32,057 bases of DNA, taken from positions 1 to 32,057 of the forward strand of contig JAKSYS010000700.1 in the NCBI GenBank assembly GCA_022925895.1, in the 5' to 3' direction. Shown here one piece after another: positions 18,948-28,028 of the stretch. Numbering within the stretch: position 1 is the stretch's first letter; each line of letters starts with the position of its first letter. The stretch comes from Fragilaria crotonensis. Its lineage: Eukaryota > Bacillariophyta > Fragilariophyceae > Fragilariales > Fragilariaceae. A program made the position numbers and the translations under genes. The notes under the pieces are model-generated. The model saw only the letters and a program-made list of their open reading frames with translations, ran no database searches and was not told where the DNA came from.

Positions 18948-19470
18948 GATTATCAAAAGGCGTCAAGCCTGACAAGATAGGAAGAGGTATCAATTGTGGG
19001 AAGGAAAAAGTTGGTATTTGAGAGACTACTGACTACTGACACAACAAGTTCTTTCATAGTTTGTCATTGGGTTTCAAGTTTTTCAATATAAATATATAAT
19101 CAGAACAACTGGCGTATTCTCATTTAGAGGTGGAGTCCTACTGTAGTGGTATATGAAACCGTTCATTACGTCTACTGTTTATGTTGACCTGAATTTTACA
19201 TGCGGTTCAAGGCGCAATCGTGTGTTCACTCGATGTATTGTACTATGACATACTACTGCGTACTGCATGCAATTTTTTCAAGGACTGTCGTCGACTTTCC
19301 CCCGACATCCCCGTGCAAAATCGAAATTGGGATGAAGCTCGGAGTATAACTTCAGTCGATGATACATGGATGAGGTTCATTGGCAATTGGAATCAACGCT
19401 CTGCCTCTCTTCTATCTCCTCGCGACAACGACCTGGACATTACTAATCCACAACAATTTCTCGTAAAGAA
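18948..19470. other. Divergent promoter region
   Basis: The 523 bp between the kinase and AAA ATPase starts hold no supported gene. An AT-rich stretch (AATATAAATATATAA at about 19084-19099) is TATA-like. Confidence 0.5.
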
Positions 19471-20940
19471 ATGGCTGAACAATCCAGAGATGTGCGATAC
19501 AAGTATGATATGCAACAGGCAGAACTCATGAGTCGCAACTTGAGCAAACCAGCATCCGCATCGCTCCAAACCATTCAAAATGTGGAACTGGGATTGCAGG
19601 GCCTCGAGGATGCCGAACGATTGGCAAATCAGGGATCGCTGGATGAGGCGCTCAAAGCCTACGAACTTTCCATTGAACTTTTGCTCAAATGCTTAAAAGC
19701 AGCAGGAGCGAATCAGGACATGATTCGAACTCGTGTCAAGGTTGCATTGGGAGAAGCTGAGGCATTAAAGGCACAAATAGCAACCGGGAAGAAAAAATCG
19801 CGAAAAGAGTCAAAAACAGCAGCAGCAGCAGCAGCAGCATCTTCAACCACACCCACCCCTGTAATGTGGGAGCATCTTTCAACGAAATTGTCATCGGCGA
19901 TTGACAATATGAGTAAATCGTCGCCAACAAAACTACCAGTATCGACAAGGCCATCACCCGACAAGGGAGATTCGTCGACAGTAGCATCTGCTGGACCTCA
20001 GCGGTCACGGCGCTCCAGACTAGATTATGATAAGGATCCACTTGTACAGCAAGTCAAAAATGACTTGTACATTGATTCCTCGGAGCTGCAGCACACTACC
20101 TGGAATGATATTGCTGGTCTGGCCAAAGCAAAGCAATCGTTAAAAGAATCAGCAATTCTTCCCCTGCTCCGTCCCGATTTGTTCTCTGGTCTGCGCAAGC
20201 CTCAAAATATACTTCTCTATGGCCCACCAGGTACCGGAAAGACACTTCTTGTCAAGGCTGTAGCGTACGAGTCGCAGTGCTTGCTCTTCAGCTGCTCAGC
20301 CTCGACATTAACGTCCAAATGGCATGGCGAAGGGGAAAAGCTGGTTCGCACGCTCTTCAAAGTTGCGGCCGATGTTGCTCCATCCTTGATTTTTATCGAT
20401 GAAATGGACGCTCTCTTGTCCAGTCGAAATGACACCGAACATGAGGCCAGTCGACGTTTCAAAACAGAATTCATGGTACAAATGGATGGTCTAACTGGAA
20501 ATTCGAGTGCGAATGGTACCAACGTCCTAGTAGTTGGTTGCACCAACTGTCCCTGGAATGTGGACGATGCGATACTGAGACGATTTCCCAGGCGCATCTT
20601 GATTCCCCTTCCGGATATCGAAGCCAGAATTGTCTTGCTACAGAAATTGCTCGAAAAGGCTGGCAAACATTCCATCACATCCTCACGTCAGATTAAACAA
20701 TTGGCGGAACGACTCGAGGGGTGTTCTGGGTCTGACATTAGTGCCATTGCCGCCGAGGCGAGTTTTGGTCCCATTCGTTCCCTCTCCCCATCCAAATTGC
20801 AAACTATTGCTGGGCAAGATCAATTGCGGCCAATATCCATGCAAGACTTTGAACAGGCCATGGCCGATTCGACCAAGAGTGTTTCACCAGCACTCCTCAA
20901 GCGCTACGCAGATTGGGAACGACAACAACAGACCAAGTGA
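19471..20940 (+). CDS. MIT-domain AAA ATPase, spastin/Vps4 clade
   Basis: The product has 489 residues from ATG 19471. Residues about 32-105 form a three-helix MIT-like domain (ELGLQGLEDAERLANQGSLDEALKAYELSIELLLKCL). A low-complexity linker follows (KKSRKES, a run of nine Ala, then Ser/Pro-rich). The AAA core has Walker A GPPGTGKT (251-258), Walker B LIFIDE (306-311), sensor-1 TN (358-359) and arginine fingers R370/R371. The pore-loop pair KWHGEGEKLVR is that of the meiotic clade (katanin, spastin, fidgetin, Vps4). The C-terminal helix SPALLKRYADWERQ is the clade's closing helix. GLRKPQNILLYGPPGTGKT and the absence of an obvious beta-domain insert lean to spastin/fidgetin-like microtubule severing rather than ESCRT-III disassembly, but this is not decisive. 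Single exon. Confidence 0.88.
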   Translation: MAEQSRDVRYKYDMQQAELMSRNLSKPASASLQTIQNVELGLQGLEDAERLANQGSLDEALKAYELSIELLLKCLKAAGANQDMIRTRVKVALGEAEALKAQIATGKKKSRKESKTAAAAAAASSTTPTPVMWEHLSTKLSSAIDNMSKSSPTKLPVSTRPSPDKGDSSTVASAGPQRSRRSRLDYDKDPLVQQVKNDLYIDSSELQHTTWNDIAGLAKAKQSLKESAILPLLRPDLFSGLRKPQNILLYGPPGTGKTLLVKAVAYESQCLLFSCSASTLTSKWHGEGEKLVRTLFKVAADVAPSLIFIDEMDALLSSRNDTEHEASRRFKTEFMVQMDGLTGNSSANGTNVLVVGCTNCPWNVDDAILRRFPRRILIPLPDIEARIVLLQKLLEKAGKHSITSSRQIKQLAERLEGCSGSDISAIAAEASFGPIRSLSPSKLQTIAGQDQLRPISMQDFEQAMADSTKSVSPALLKRYADWERQQQTK

Positions 20941-21897
20941 AATTGATGAAAAGGAAGACGTGCATGATGAGGATTTGTGTGTGTGTTTTTGTGAGTGAGA
21001 GAGAGAGAGGAATGTAGCTCGGACATCTGATGGTTTTTCGATTGTGATTGCAGGCTGTGACGGGAGCTGGTCCAGTATCAGACCCATGGAGAGAACTAGG
21101 GAGGAGATTGCAGCCGTGGATCATTCAAAACCTGCTGGAATTGTGGTGCGTTCGTCACGAATGGTTAACGACGTACGGCTTGGGTAGCGCCGCCACACAA
21201 GGGAAGTCACAGCTATCCGAATCTCGGGCTTGGTATCTCACGTGCAGCTCTAATCCGACATATAGGAATGGAACGATGCACTTTCCATGGCAAGGGATGA
21301 CACCTCAAATATGGGCCTTTCTTTTCACATACCTATGGGCTACATGGCGTCGAATTTCATGCCGGTCAGCGGCAACTGCCGATCCTGAATCATCTTGTCA
21401 GCGGCGCATCAAATTAGTGACGAACTTTTTCGGCGGAAACTCCTTCGTCGAGAAAGTGCTCGAAGGATGATTTATGTTTGAACTCTGGTCATCGCAATAG
21501 TTTTACTACAGGCCGAAAGTACCTACTCCTCTGATAGGTTGCTATGCTCATACTCCGAAATGCACAGATACTTAACTCTGCTCATCTACTCCTCTGATAG
21601 CTCACTATGTCTTATGTTCGTAGACTGTGCGACTTGATTATGCTACTCTCTTCGAGCACGCCATTGTTAGGGCTCCTTCTCATGGACCTCCCATGTTACA
21701 ATGCGAAATGCAAAAAACTTCAGGGCTCGTGTGGCTGTGTACCTAGGTTTGGGTGTGCAGTTAAAGCAGACTAAAGGCTACCGCGGTACACGTACACATT
21801 ACAGACGTATCTGAACAAAAGATCTCGCTCCGAGATGCCAACTGATGTTGTCGGACTTGAAGGTTTACAACATCACGCATCCAAAAACAAAACGAAG
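20941..21897. other. Intergenic DNA upstream of the reductase
   Basis: No gene is supported. A GA microsatellite lies at about 20993-21011. A plus-strand open frame of about 140 codons (21048-21470) has no ATG near its beginning and no recognisable content. The 15-mer CTACTCCTCTGATAG occurs twice in direct orientation, at 21523-21537 and 21586-21600. Confidence 0.5.
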
Positions 21898-23278
21898 ATG
21901 ATGATGGTGTCTGGCTTCCTTCTCCTCTCCATGGCCGGCCTTGCCAATGGTTTCTCACCAATGGCATCCGAAGCGAACAAGATCTACTTGACATCTGCGC
22001 GTAGCACTCCTACTCGTAAAAGCAGCCTCAACGGTCAGTCACGTCGCGAGATGTTGGATGATATGTCATCCTCCGCTTCCATGTTGGCTGCCTTGTTGTT
22101 GCTCCAGTCATCGCAACCACCGTTTGCTGTTGCTGCATCGGATGATGAACAACAACCTCTCAAGACAATTCTCATGACTGGTAGCAATTCTGGTATTGGT
22201 TTGGAAGCTGCCAAAAAGTTGGCACTGGCAGGTCACACGTTGATCCTGCCATGTCGCAATTTTGACAAGGCCGTTGCGACAGCCAATGCTGTGGGGGATG
22301 CTACGAATAACAAAAATATCATACCTGCTGAATGCGATTTGGCAGATCTGAGCTCTATTGAAAAATTTGGAAAGGAATTGCCTTCCTTGTTGGGAACTGG
22401 TAACAAGTTGGATGTTGTGTGTTTGAATGCCGGTCTCGCACGAGCTACTGGTGCTACGGATGTGGCCCGAACTAGAGACGGTTTTGAATTAACAGTGGGG
22501 ACGAACCATTTGGGTCATTTTTATCTCAATTCGTTGCTGCTTCCACAGCTCAAGTCCGATGGCGGGCGCATTGTCGTCACAGCAAGCAGTGTCCACGATC
22601 CGGACTCCCCCGGTGGAGCGCAGGGTAAAACAGCGACTCTGGGAGACTTGACAGGGTTTGAGCGTGATGGAAGGTTATTTGAAATGGTGGATGGTGAGCC
22701 ATTTAATGCAGACAAGGCATACAAAGACAGTAAGGTAAGTGGTGTTGTGTTTTGGTATTGCAATGGTCGTGCATCGTAACAGATTCTGAATACTCAAGTG
22801 GTCGCGTCGAAGCTCTGCAACGTGCTTTTCTTTAGAGAATTGCAGCGTCGGTTGGATGCGTCGCCTTCGACTCAAGGCATCGTTGTCAATGCATTCACCC
22901 CCGGCCTGATCGTTAGCACTGGCCTATTTCGTGATCAACCTAAGCTGTTTACCAAGGTGAGTGAAACCACAGTTAGCTGCAGTTTGACAACCGAGCCAAT
23001 GGCTCACGTTTGTGTGTGAATTTCCTCAGCTTTTCGACATTGCTGCAACTGATTTATTTAAAGTTGGTGAAACTCCCGAATGGGGTGGTTCGGCGCTGGC
23101 TTACATGACCGGTGTTACTACCAAAGGCCAGTATTACTTTTCACCACCAGGGTCCAGTAAGTATGGAGACGCAGCCTTTGGGAATCAATTCGCTCCTGCT
23201 TCTCCCAGTATCGAGGCGCAAGACGATGCAAAAGGCAAGCGGCTGTGGGACTTAAGTGCAAAGCTAGTGGGACTATGA
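21898..23278 (+). CDS. Plastid-targeted SDR, protochlorophyllide-reductase-like (three exons)
   Basis: Exons are 21898-22734, 22813-22956 and 23030-23278, giving 409 residues. Introns are 78 and 73 nt, both phase 0, with GTAAGT and GTGAGT donors; the first acceptor (GAAG at 22809-22812) is inferred from protein continuity. I start at ATG 21898 because it opens the signal peptide (MMMVSGFLLLSMAGLANGF); an ATG at 21835 would add 21 polar residues. Presequence Gly-Phe-Ser fits plastid import. A second hydrophobic segment with preceding Arg-Arg and an AVAA end (49-80) looks like a thylakoid-lumen signal. Catalytic SDR motifs: TGSNSGIG (94-101), NAG (177-179), Y275-x3-K279. DGEPFNADKAYKDSKLCN and STGLFRDQPKLF are typical of light-dependent POR, but the POR cysteine of the PGCIATTGLFR region is replaced (PGLIVSTGLFR). 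It may be a POR relative with another substrate. Confidence 0.82.
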
Positions 23279-23987
23279 TCGTCCAATTCACGTTCGATGT
23301 CGCAGTAGGGATAGCATTTCATTTCTCAGCTACTAATGCGCAGCTAATCGACGCTCAGTCTCGTCTTCGCAGGCCGTGCGTGCTAACCACAGGCAAAGTG
23401 ACTATCGATGACATGCCGCAGAACGATCCATTCCACATCAGAAGGGCAGAAACAGGTTCTCTTGGATAGCTCTCGTCCTTCATCGAACCTCCCTCATTTT
23501 TTCCCGCCATTATGGGATCAAGAGAATGCAGTGTCATCATTTTCCAGAGTTCGCATTCTGCGGGTATCAGATTTTGGTGGTGACGTGAGACGTGACACCA
23601 TATGGAACCATATGGCAGTGTTATTGTACTCGTGTTGCGTGCTTCCATTGAAGTTTTGTGGTATCATCCTGACGACAGCAGCGTTATAGCCCAATCAGAA
23701 GTTACTATTCTTACGTCACGTCATCATCTTTGTGACGTGAGTGAAACAGATGACGTCGGATTCTTCGTTCTCCCATTCCTCCTGTGATATGGGCGTTGTG
23801 CTGCAAGTCTGCGTAGAGATTGTACGGGCGTTGATTTCAAGGTGCAATGCCTTGTCACTTTCTTTGACAAACGGATATAACACGAGTATAACATACACTT
23901 GAGTATAATTCAACTCAATTCCGAACTATCTCAAGAGTATAGTCCATACATCATACTTCACACCCTCTCTCGCTCTCTCTAGTAAGG
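23279..23987. other. Intergenic DNA upstream of the acidic repeat gene
   Basis: No gene is supported. The stretch carries the TGACGT cluster annotated separately and ends in a pyrimidine-rich CT tract (about 23958-23980) just before the next start codon. Confidence 0.5.
23581..23756 (+). promoter_or_regulatory. Cluster of five TGACGT/ACGTCA elements
   Basis: TGACGT lies at 23581-23586, 23733-23738 and 23751-23756. ACGTCA lies at 23713-23718 and 23718-23723, the last two sharing one base. In diatoms TGACGT and ACGTCA are known CO2/cAMP-responsive elements bound by bZIP factors upstream of carbonic anhydrase genes. Here they lie 230-410 bp upstream of the start at 23988. Function is inferred from the motif only. 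Confidence 0.5.
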
Positions 23988-25268
23988 ATGCACGACGTTG
24001 AAATCAGATCCGCGGATATGGATGTGCAGCAGAGCACAGAACCGATCAAGAGTGCAACGGAACGATCATCTGTTGATTCTGCGACAGACGAAGATACGAC
24101 CGACTCGTCATCGAACGAAGACACTGTATCTGCCCATGAAGATCAGCAACTCACTGAAACGGATGTTATTTCTGATGTTACGGAAGACACTGCTTCGGAA
24201 AAGGCTGTTACAGAAGTTGCTGCACCGTTGAAGGACGAAGAAGGTCCCACTCCTGTGGAGGGTGAAGAGCAAGTTCAAGTTGACGAAGTTGCTCCTCAAG
24301 TGGAAAGCAAAAATGGTCCTGAGGAGGAATCTGAGCATGGAGCCGACGAACAACCGAGCTACTCCAAAGATGGTGTCATTCAGAATCTCGAAGAGACAGT
24401 TGTTGCCGATTCAAACGAGAACCGGCCTCGTGAAGTTACCGTTCCTGCGGGAGATACGAACGATGGTGATGACGCTGATGTATCTTTGGGCGGCGCTTCT
24501 TCACACGAAGAAGCCTGGGAAGAGATTGTTTTCCACATTATTCCTGATGAGCCTATTGAACTTTATGCCGAGGAAGATGTTGTCAATAAGGAGCCTGCTG
24601 CCATTAGCGATGAGGATGTTGTGACTGAAGAGGCTGCTGTTCTTGCTGACGAGGATGCACTTGATGCTGACGAGCCCGCAGTCATTGCTGATGACGAACA
24701 GGTTGTTGAAACTGAGGAGTCTGCTATCCTCGCCGACGATGAAGTGGATGTGACTGACGAGCCTGCTGTCATTGCGGATGACGTCGAGGTTGCAGCTCAG
24801 AAGCCCGAAGTCATTGCTGATGACGAACATGTTGAAACTGACGAGCCTGCTGTCATTGCCGAGGTTGCAGCTGACGAGCTTGCTGTCATTGCTGATGACG
24901 AACAGGTTGCAGCTGACGAGCCAGCTGTCATTGCCGAGAACAAGGAGGTTGTACCTGTCGAGTCTGTTGCCATTGCCGAGGACAAGGAGGTTGTACCTGA
25001 CGAACCTGCTGCTATTGTCAAAGAGGACGCTCCTGTTGTAACTACCGCCACCAAGGCGAACACACCTGCAGTGGTTGCTCCAGTTGCACCGTCAACTGTG
25101 AAATCGGTGAAGATTGTGGGACCAATTCAGAATGGCATTCTCTTTCGCGTAATTTTGGTGGTACTCTTTGTGTCCTTTTTGGTGGCCACGAGCAAGAATC
25201 GGGGTTTGGATTCTCGCATGCTCGTGCAAAAACCAAAAGCAAGAGGGATCAAGCCTTGGAGAAGGTAA
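23988..25268 (+). CDS. Acidic repeat protein with C-terminal membrane anchor
   Basis: The product has 426 residues from ATG 23988 (AAGGATG). Residues 1-180 are acidic and Ser/Thr/Glu-rich, probably disordered. About residues 185-345 are imperfect repeats of 11-18 residues built on DEPAVIADDE, with variants AQKPEVIADDE and PVESVAIAEDKE. Near the end a hydrophobic segment, NGILFRVILVVLFVSFLVA, is followed by about 25 basic residues ending KPWRR. That makes a tail-anchor-like topology with the acidic domain in the cytosol (inference). There is no N-terminal signal peptide. I do not recognise a family. An AATAAA lies at 25366-25371, about 100 bp after the stop. The cluster of TGACGT elements is its nearest upstream regulatory candidate. 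Confidence 0.75.
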   Translation: MHDVEIRSADMDVQQSTEPIKSATERSSVDSATDEDTTDSSSNEDTVSAHEDQQLTETDVISDVTEDTASEKAVTEVAAPLKDEEGPTPVEGEEQVQVDEVAPQVESKNGPEEESEHGADEQPSYSKDGVIQNLEETVVADSNENRPREVTVPAGDTNDGDDADVSLGGASSHEEAWEEIVFHIIPDEPIELYAEEDVVNKEPAAISDEDVVTEEAAVLADEDALDADEPAVIADDEQVVETEESAILADDEVDVTDEPAVIADDVEVAAQKPEVIADDEHVETDEPAVIAEVAADELAVIADDEQVAADEPAVIAENKEVVPVESVAIAEDKEVVPDEPAAIVKEDAPVVTTATKANTPAVVAPVAPSTVKSVKIVGPIQNGILFRVILVVLFVSFLVATSKNRGLDSRMLVQKPKARGIKPWRR

Positions 25269-25365
25269 GGGCTATTCTACTATCGCTGCAGGGAGTACGC
25301 CATGCATTATGGGTGTAAGTGTCGGTTTAGGGTACAATATATAGTTGTTCTTTTTACATGTTGTG

Positions 25366-25371
25366 AATAAA
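25366..25371 (+). terminator. Polyadenylation signal AATAAA
   Basis: This canonical hexamer lies 98 bp after the stop codon of the acidic repeat protein gene. It is in the 278-bp gap before the convergent carrier gene. Confidence 0.4.
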
Positions 25372-25546
25372 GTGCTTTCTAAATGGGTTTGTGGCGAATG
25401 AGAATAGGGTCCGCAACTACGGACGCCAGATCAGTAATAGACGTGATAGTCTCAGTGAAGGGTGCCGTATGGACTTGGCGATTAGCCAGTGGTCAATCTT
25501 CTTCCTCCGGAATACCTGGGCGGTTTGGAAAACAAAAAAATCGCTT

Positions 25547-26827
25547 TCATTGTTGTGATGCTTGTAGTTGCCGTGTCGGCGATCGTAGTGTTCGCTCCGA
25601 TTCAGTTTCAAGCAATCCTTGCATAATATCAAAGGTGGTGAAGGAAATAGAAAATGCAATCGGACCCTTGAGCCAATTCAACGTCACTCCCTTGAATAAT
25701 CCTCGCATTCCCTGTTCACTCAAAACGCCTCTCACCGTGGACACCATGTTCATGTTATCGTTCGGCGGTGCGACGGCTGCATGTCCCAAACCGAGAGATC
25801 CAACGGCAGCATCTTTGCCGGATGCAACTCCCATGGTTTGCATGCGCCTTCGGATGACTTCGAGTGGGTAGGTGAGGGTCTGAGCAAAGAGACCCGAAAT
25901 GGCGCCGCATTGAATTTTTTGCATGGTCGTGGGGTCGTGACCAGTCAAATTTTGTATTCGACGTTTCGCTTGTTCGTTGAGAGTGAATGCAATTCCAGCA
26001 TACGGGAGTATACCAAGGAGGGTGGGTGTAATGCCACGGTACAAACCAACGAATCCCTAGGAGGAGGACGATTGCAGAGTGAGCGACAATGTCCGTGTGC
26101 ACAAGATATTTAGCATCAAATACCATCAACAACAATACATGATTCTTACTCTTTCTTTGTAATTCTTGACCAAAATTCCTACAAATCCAACGTTCCTGGC
26201 ATGTTTCTTCGATTTAAGAACAGCCAATTGCGCTCGGGTCATGTCCAGGGGGTAGGTACATGCGGCCGAACAAATACCAGCCACGCTACCACTGAGTAGC
26301 GATTCCATGGGAGATAGGCCCCATTCTCGTTCCACACCGGATTGGCTGTGCTTGTGCAGAAAGAACGTTTTGCATCGATCAAATACCATGAATTGAATTC
26401 CCGAATAGGGAAAGACTCGAATCATGGTTGCCGTATTTCCCTTCCAGAGGGCTGAAAACCCTTCATCGGTAATGATTTTGGTTGCAATACGCGGTACATC
26501 TCCCAGTCGGAAGGTTCGACTCGATACTTGGTACAGAATTTTGATGCGGTCGACGGGTGCCACGATGGATTTGGCCACCATCCCAGCGACGCCGCCGGCC
26601 AATAGGTTTCTCATTTCTCTAGGAAATGTCATAATGTACGCATGAGTCGAATATCGTTTCAATGACGTAGTGTGCTTCTTTGGACCACCACCACCATTCT
26701 GCGGTGGTTGTGATGATTGTCCTGCAGAATTCATGGAACTTGCTCCACCAATCGCTTTATTATCCGATCCTGGAACAGAGGTTCCTGGTACTGGTGCTGC
26801 CATTTGGATTGAATTAGCTGTTGTCAT
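25547..26827 (-). CDS. Mitochondrial carrier, CoA-type (SLC25A42/Leu5-like), two exons
   Basis: Exons are 26150-26827 and 25547-26056; the 93-nt intron has a GTAAGA donor and a TAG acceptor in phase 0. The product has 395 residues. Three mitochondrial-carrier repeats show the signatures PVDRIK (91-96), PLDMTR (193-198) and PLEVIR (290-295). ATMIRVFPYSGIQFMVFD, YRGITPTLLGILPYAGIAF and YPLEVIRRRMQT resemble the coenzyme A / adenosine 3',5'-diphosphate carriers (SLC25A42, yeast Leu5), so CoA import across the inner mitochondrial membrane is the likely role. Substrate assignment is from family resemblance only; ADP/ATP-type or Ca-dependent carriers are alternatives. The first 70 residues are a polar Gly/Ser/Pro extension. 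The start ATG is at 26825-26827. Confidence 0.88.
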
Positions 26828-27380
26828 TAATGAGGTTGTGTCGCTGACAAGGCTCTCCTCTCGTATTGCTGTGTATACAGTATGAGCGACAGTCCTGCAA
26901 CTTCAGGAGAATTGTCGAAGGAATGGGTGAAACATGTGAATTGTGAAATTTGTTCATTTGCGCGTGCAGTATTGGCCAGAAGGAGACAAAGAAGCTGGTT
27001 GGTGCGAAGTCAGATTTTCATTTTGCTTCTTGGTGCTACATCTCGTGAAGTGACGCGTCTAAAAATTGTATCGCCAGTTCCGCCTGGACGTTGAGCGTTG
27101 AGATTTGACCGGATCAATCACGGATGAGTGTCTCTTATTCGTGACTGCATCAATCACAGAATTCACAATTTCGGTCGGGAATCGGGAATCTTTCGCTTCC
27201 TTGACGTACGTGGGACGAACACCTTCCTCGTGGAGATGAACCAAGTGGCCTTGAACGGATCAACTCGAATGATCTTTCATTTCTCTCTGTGATTTGCCTC
27301 CAATCGCAGTCAACGATCCAAGACGACACAACCATAACTATAGCCAAGACAAATCATAGCTTGTCGTAATAGCATACAGA
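26828..27380. other. Divergent promoter region
   Basis: The 553 bp between the carrier and plastid protein starts hold no supported gene, only short shadow frames. Confidence 0.5.
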
Positions 27381-27887
27381 ATGAAGACTTACTTTTCTAT
27401 CCTCGCTCTCTGCAGCACCGTTGCATTTTCGGCTGCCTTTTCTCCCGCGGCGTCGATTGTGAGACCATCCGTGATGGTCAACAACAACAACTACCACGGA
27501 TTGAACATGTTTTCGGGAGCTGGTGAAGGTGCCATTAAGGAAGACATGGACCCAGAACAAGCCAAGGCCATTGAAGAAGCTGCCAAGGCCATGGGCATGA
27601 CAGTCGCCGAGTATCAATTGGGAATCAACGCGCGCTTGAGATTCGAAACTGCCATTGGAGAATTGAGATATTCGGCCGGCGATGCTGACATTGGACTTGA
27701 AGTTGACGGCAGGTCGCCACCCAACCATTTGGTGATTACCATCTCGGAAGCAGGAAAGGCCAAGGGGCAGGCTGCCGTGTCGGAGACCCTTGCGGCTGCC
27801 TTTAAGAAGACGACTGTTGAAGCACGTGCCGGACGGCAAGCAGCTCAGAATGAAATGATGAAGTTCATTCAAGGGCAAATGAAATGA
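27381..27887 (+). CDS. Small plastid-targeted protein, unknown
   Basis: The product has 168 residues from ATG 27381 (AGAATG). Residues 1-19 are a signal peptide (MKTYFSILALCSTVAFSAA), followed by Phe20-Ser-Pro: the diatom plastid presequence motif with Phe at the first mature position. The mature part starts near MFSGAGEG (43-50). It has an Ala/Glu-rich helix (EQAKAIEEAAKAMGM), a beta-rich centre (INARLRFETAIGELRYS, NHLVITISEAG) and a C-terminal helix (SETLAAAFKKTTVEARAG). The helix-strand-helix order and MFxGxG start loosely recall the small YbaB/EbfC nucleoid proteins, but the match is too weak to name it. Single exon. Confidence 0.82.
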   Translation: MKTYFSILALCSTVAFSAAFSPAASIVRPSVMVNNNNYHGLNMFSGAGEGAIKEDMDPEQAKAIEEAAKAMGMTVAEYQLGINARLRFETAIGELRYSAGDADIGLEVDGRSPPNHLVITISEAGKAKGQAAVSETLAAAFKKTTVEARAGRQAAQNEMMKFIQGQMK

Positions 27888-28028
27888 AAGGACTAAACTA
27901 AATATGTATTTTGGACGTATTGACGCATGATTTATTAAGTACAGCTGTATGCTAGACACGGTGAACCGTCCCAATCGAAAATCAGTTCTCGAGTAGACCT
28001 ACTTACTGCTTCAATCTTAATCCTCCTC

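Noticed and set aside
21048-21470. Plus-strand frame of about 140 codons
   Set aside because: It begins without an ATG and has no recognisable content or splice context.
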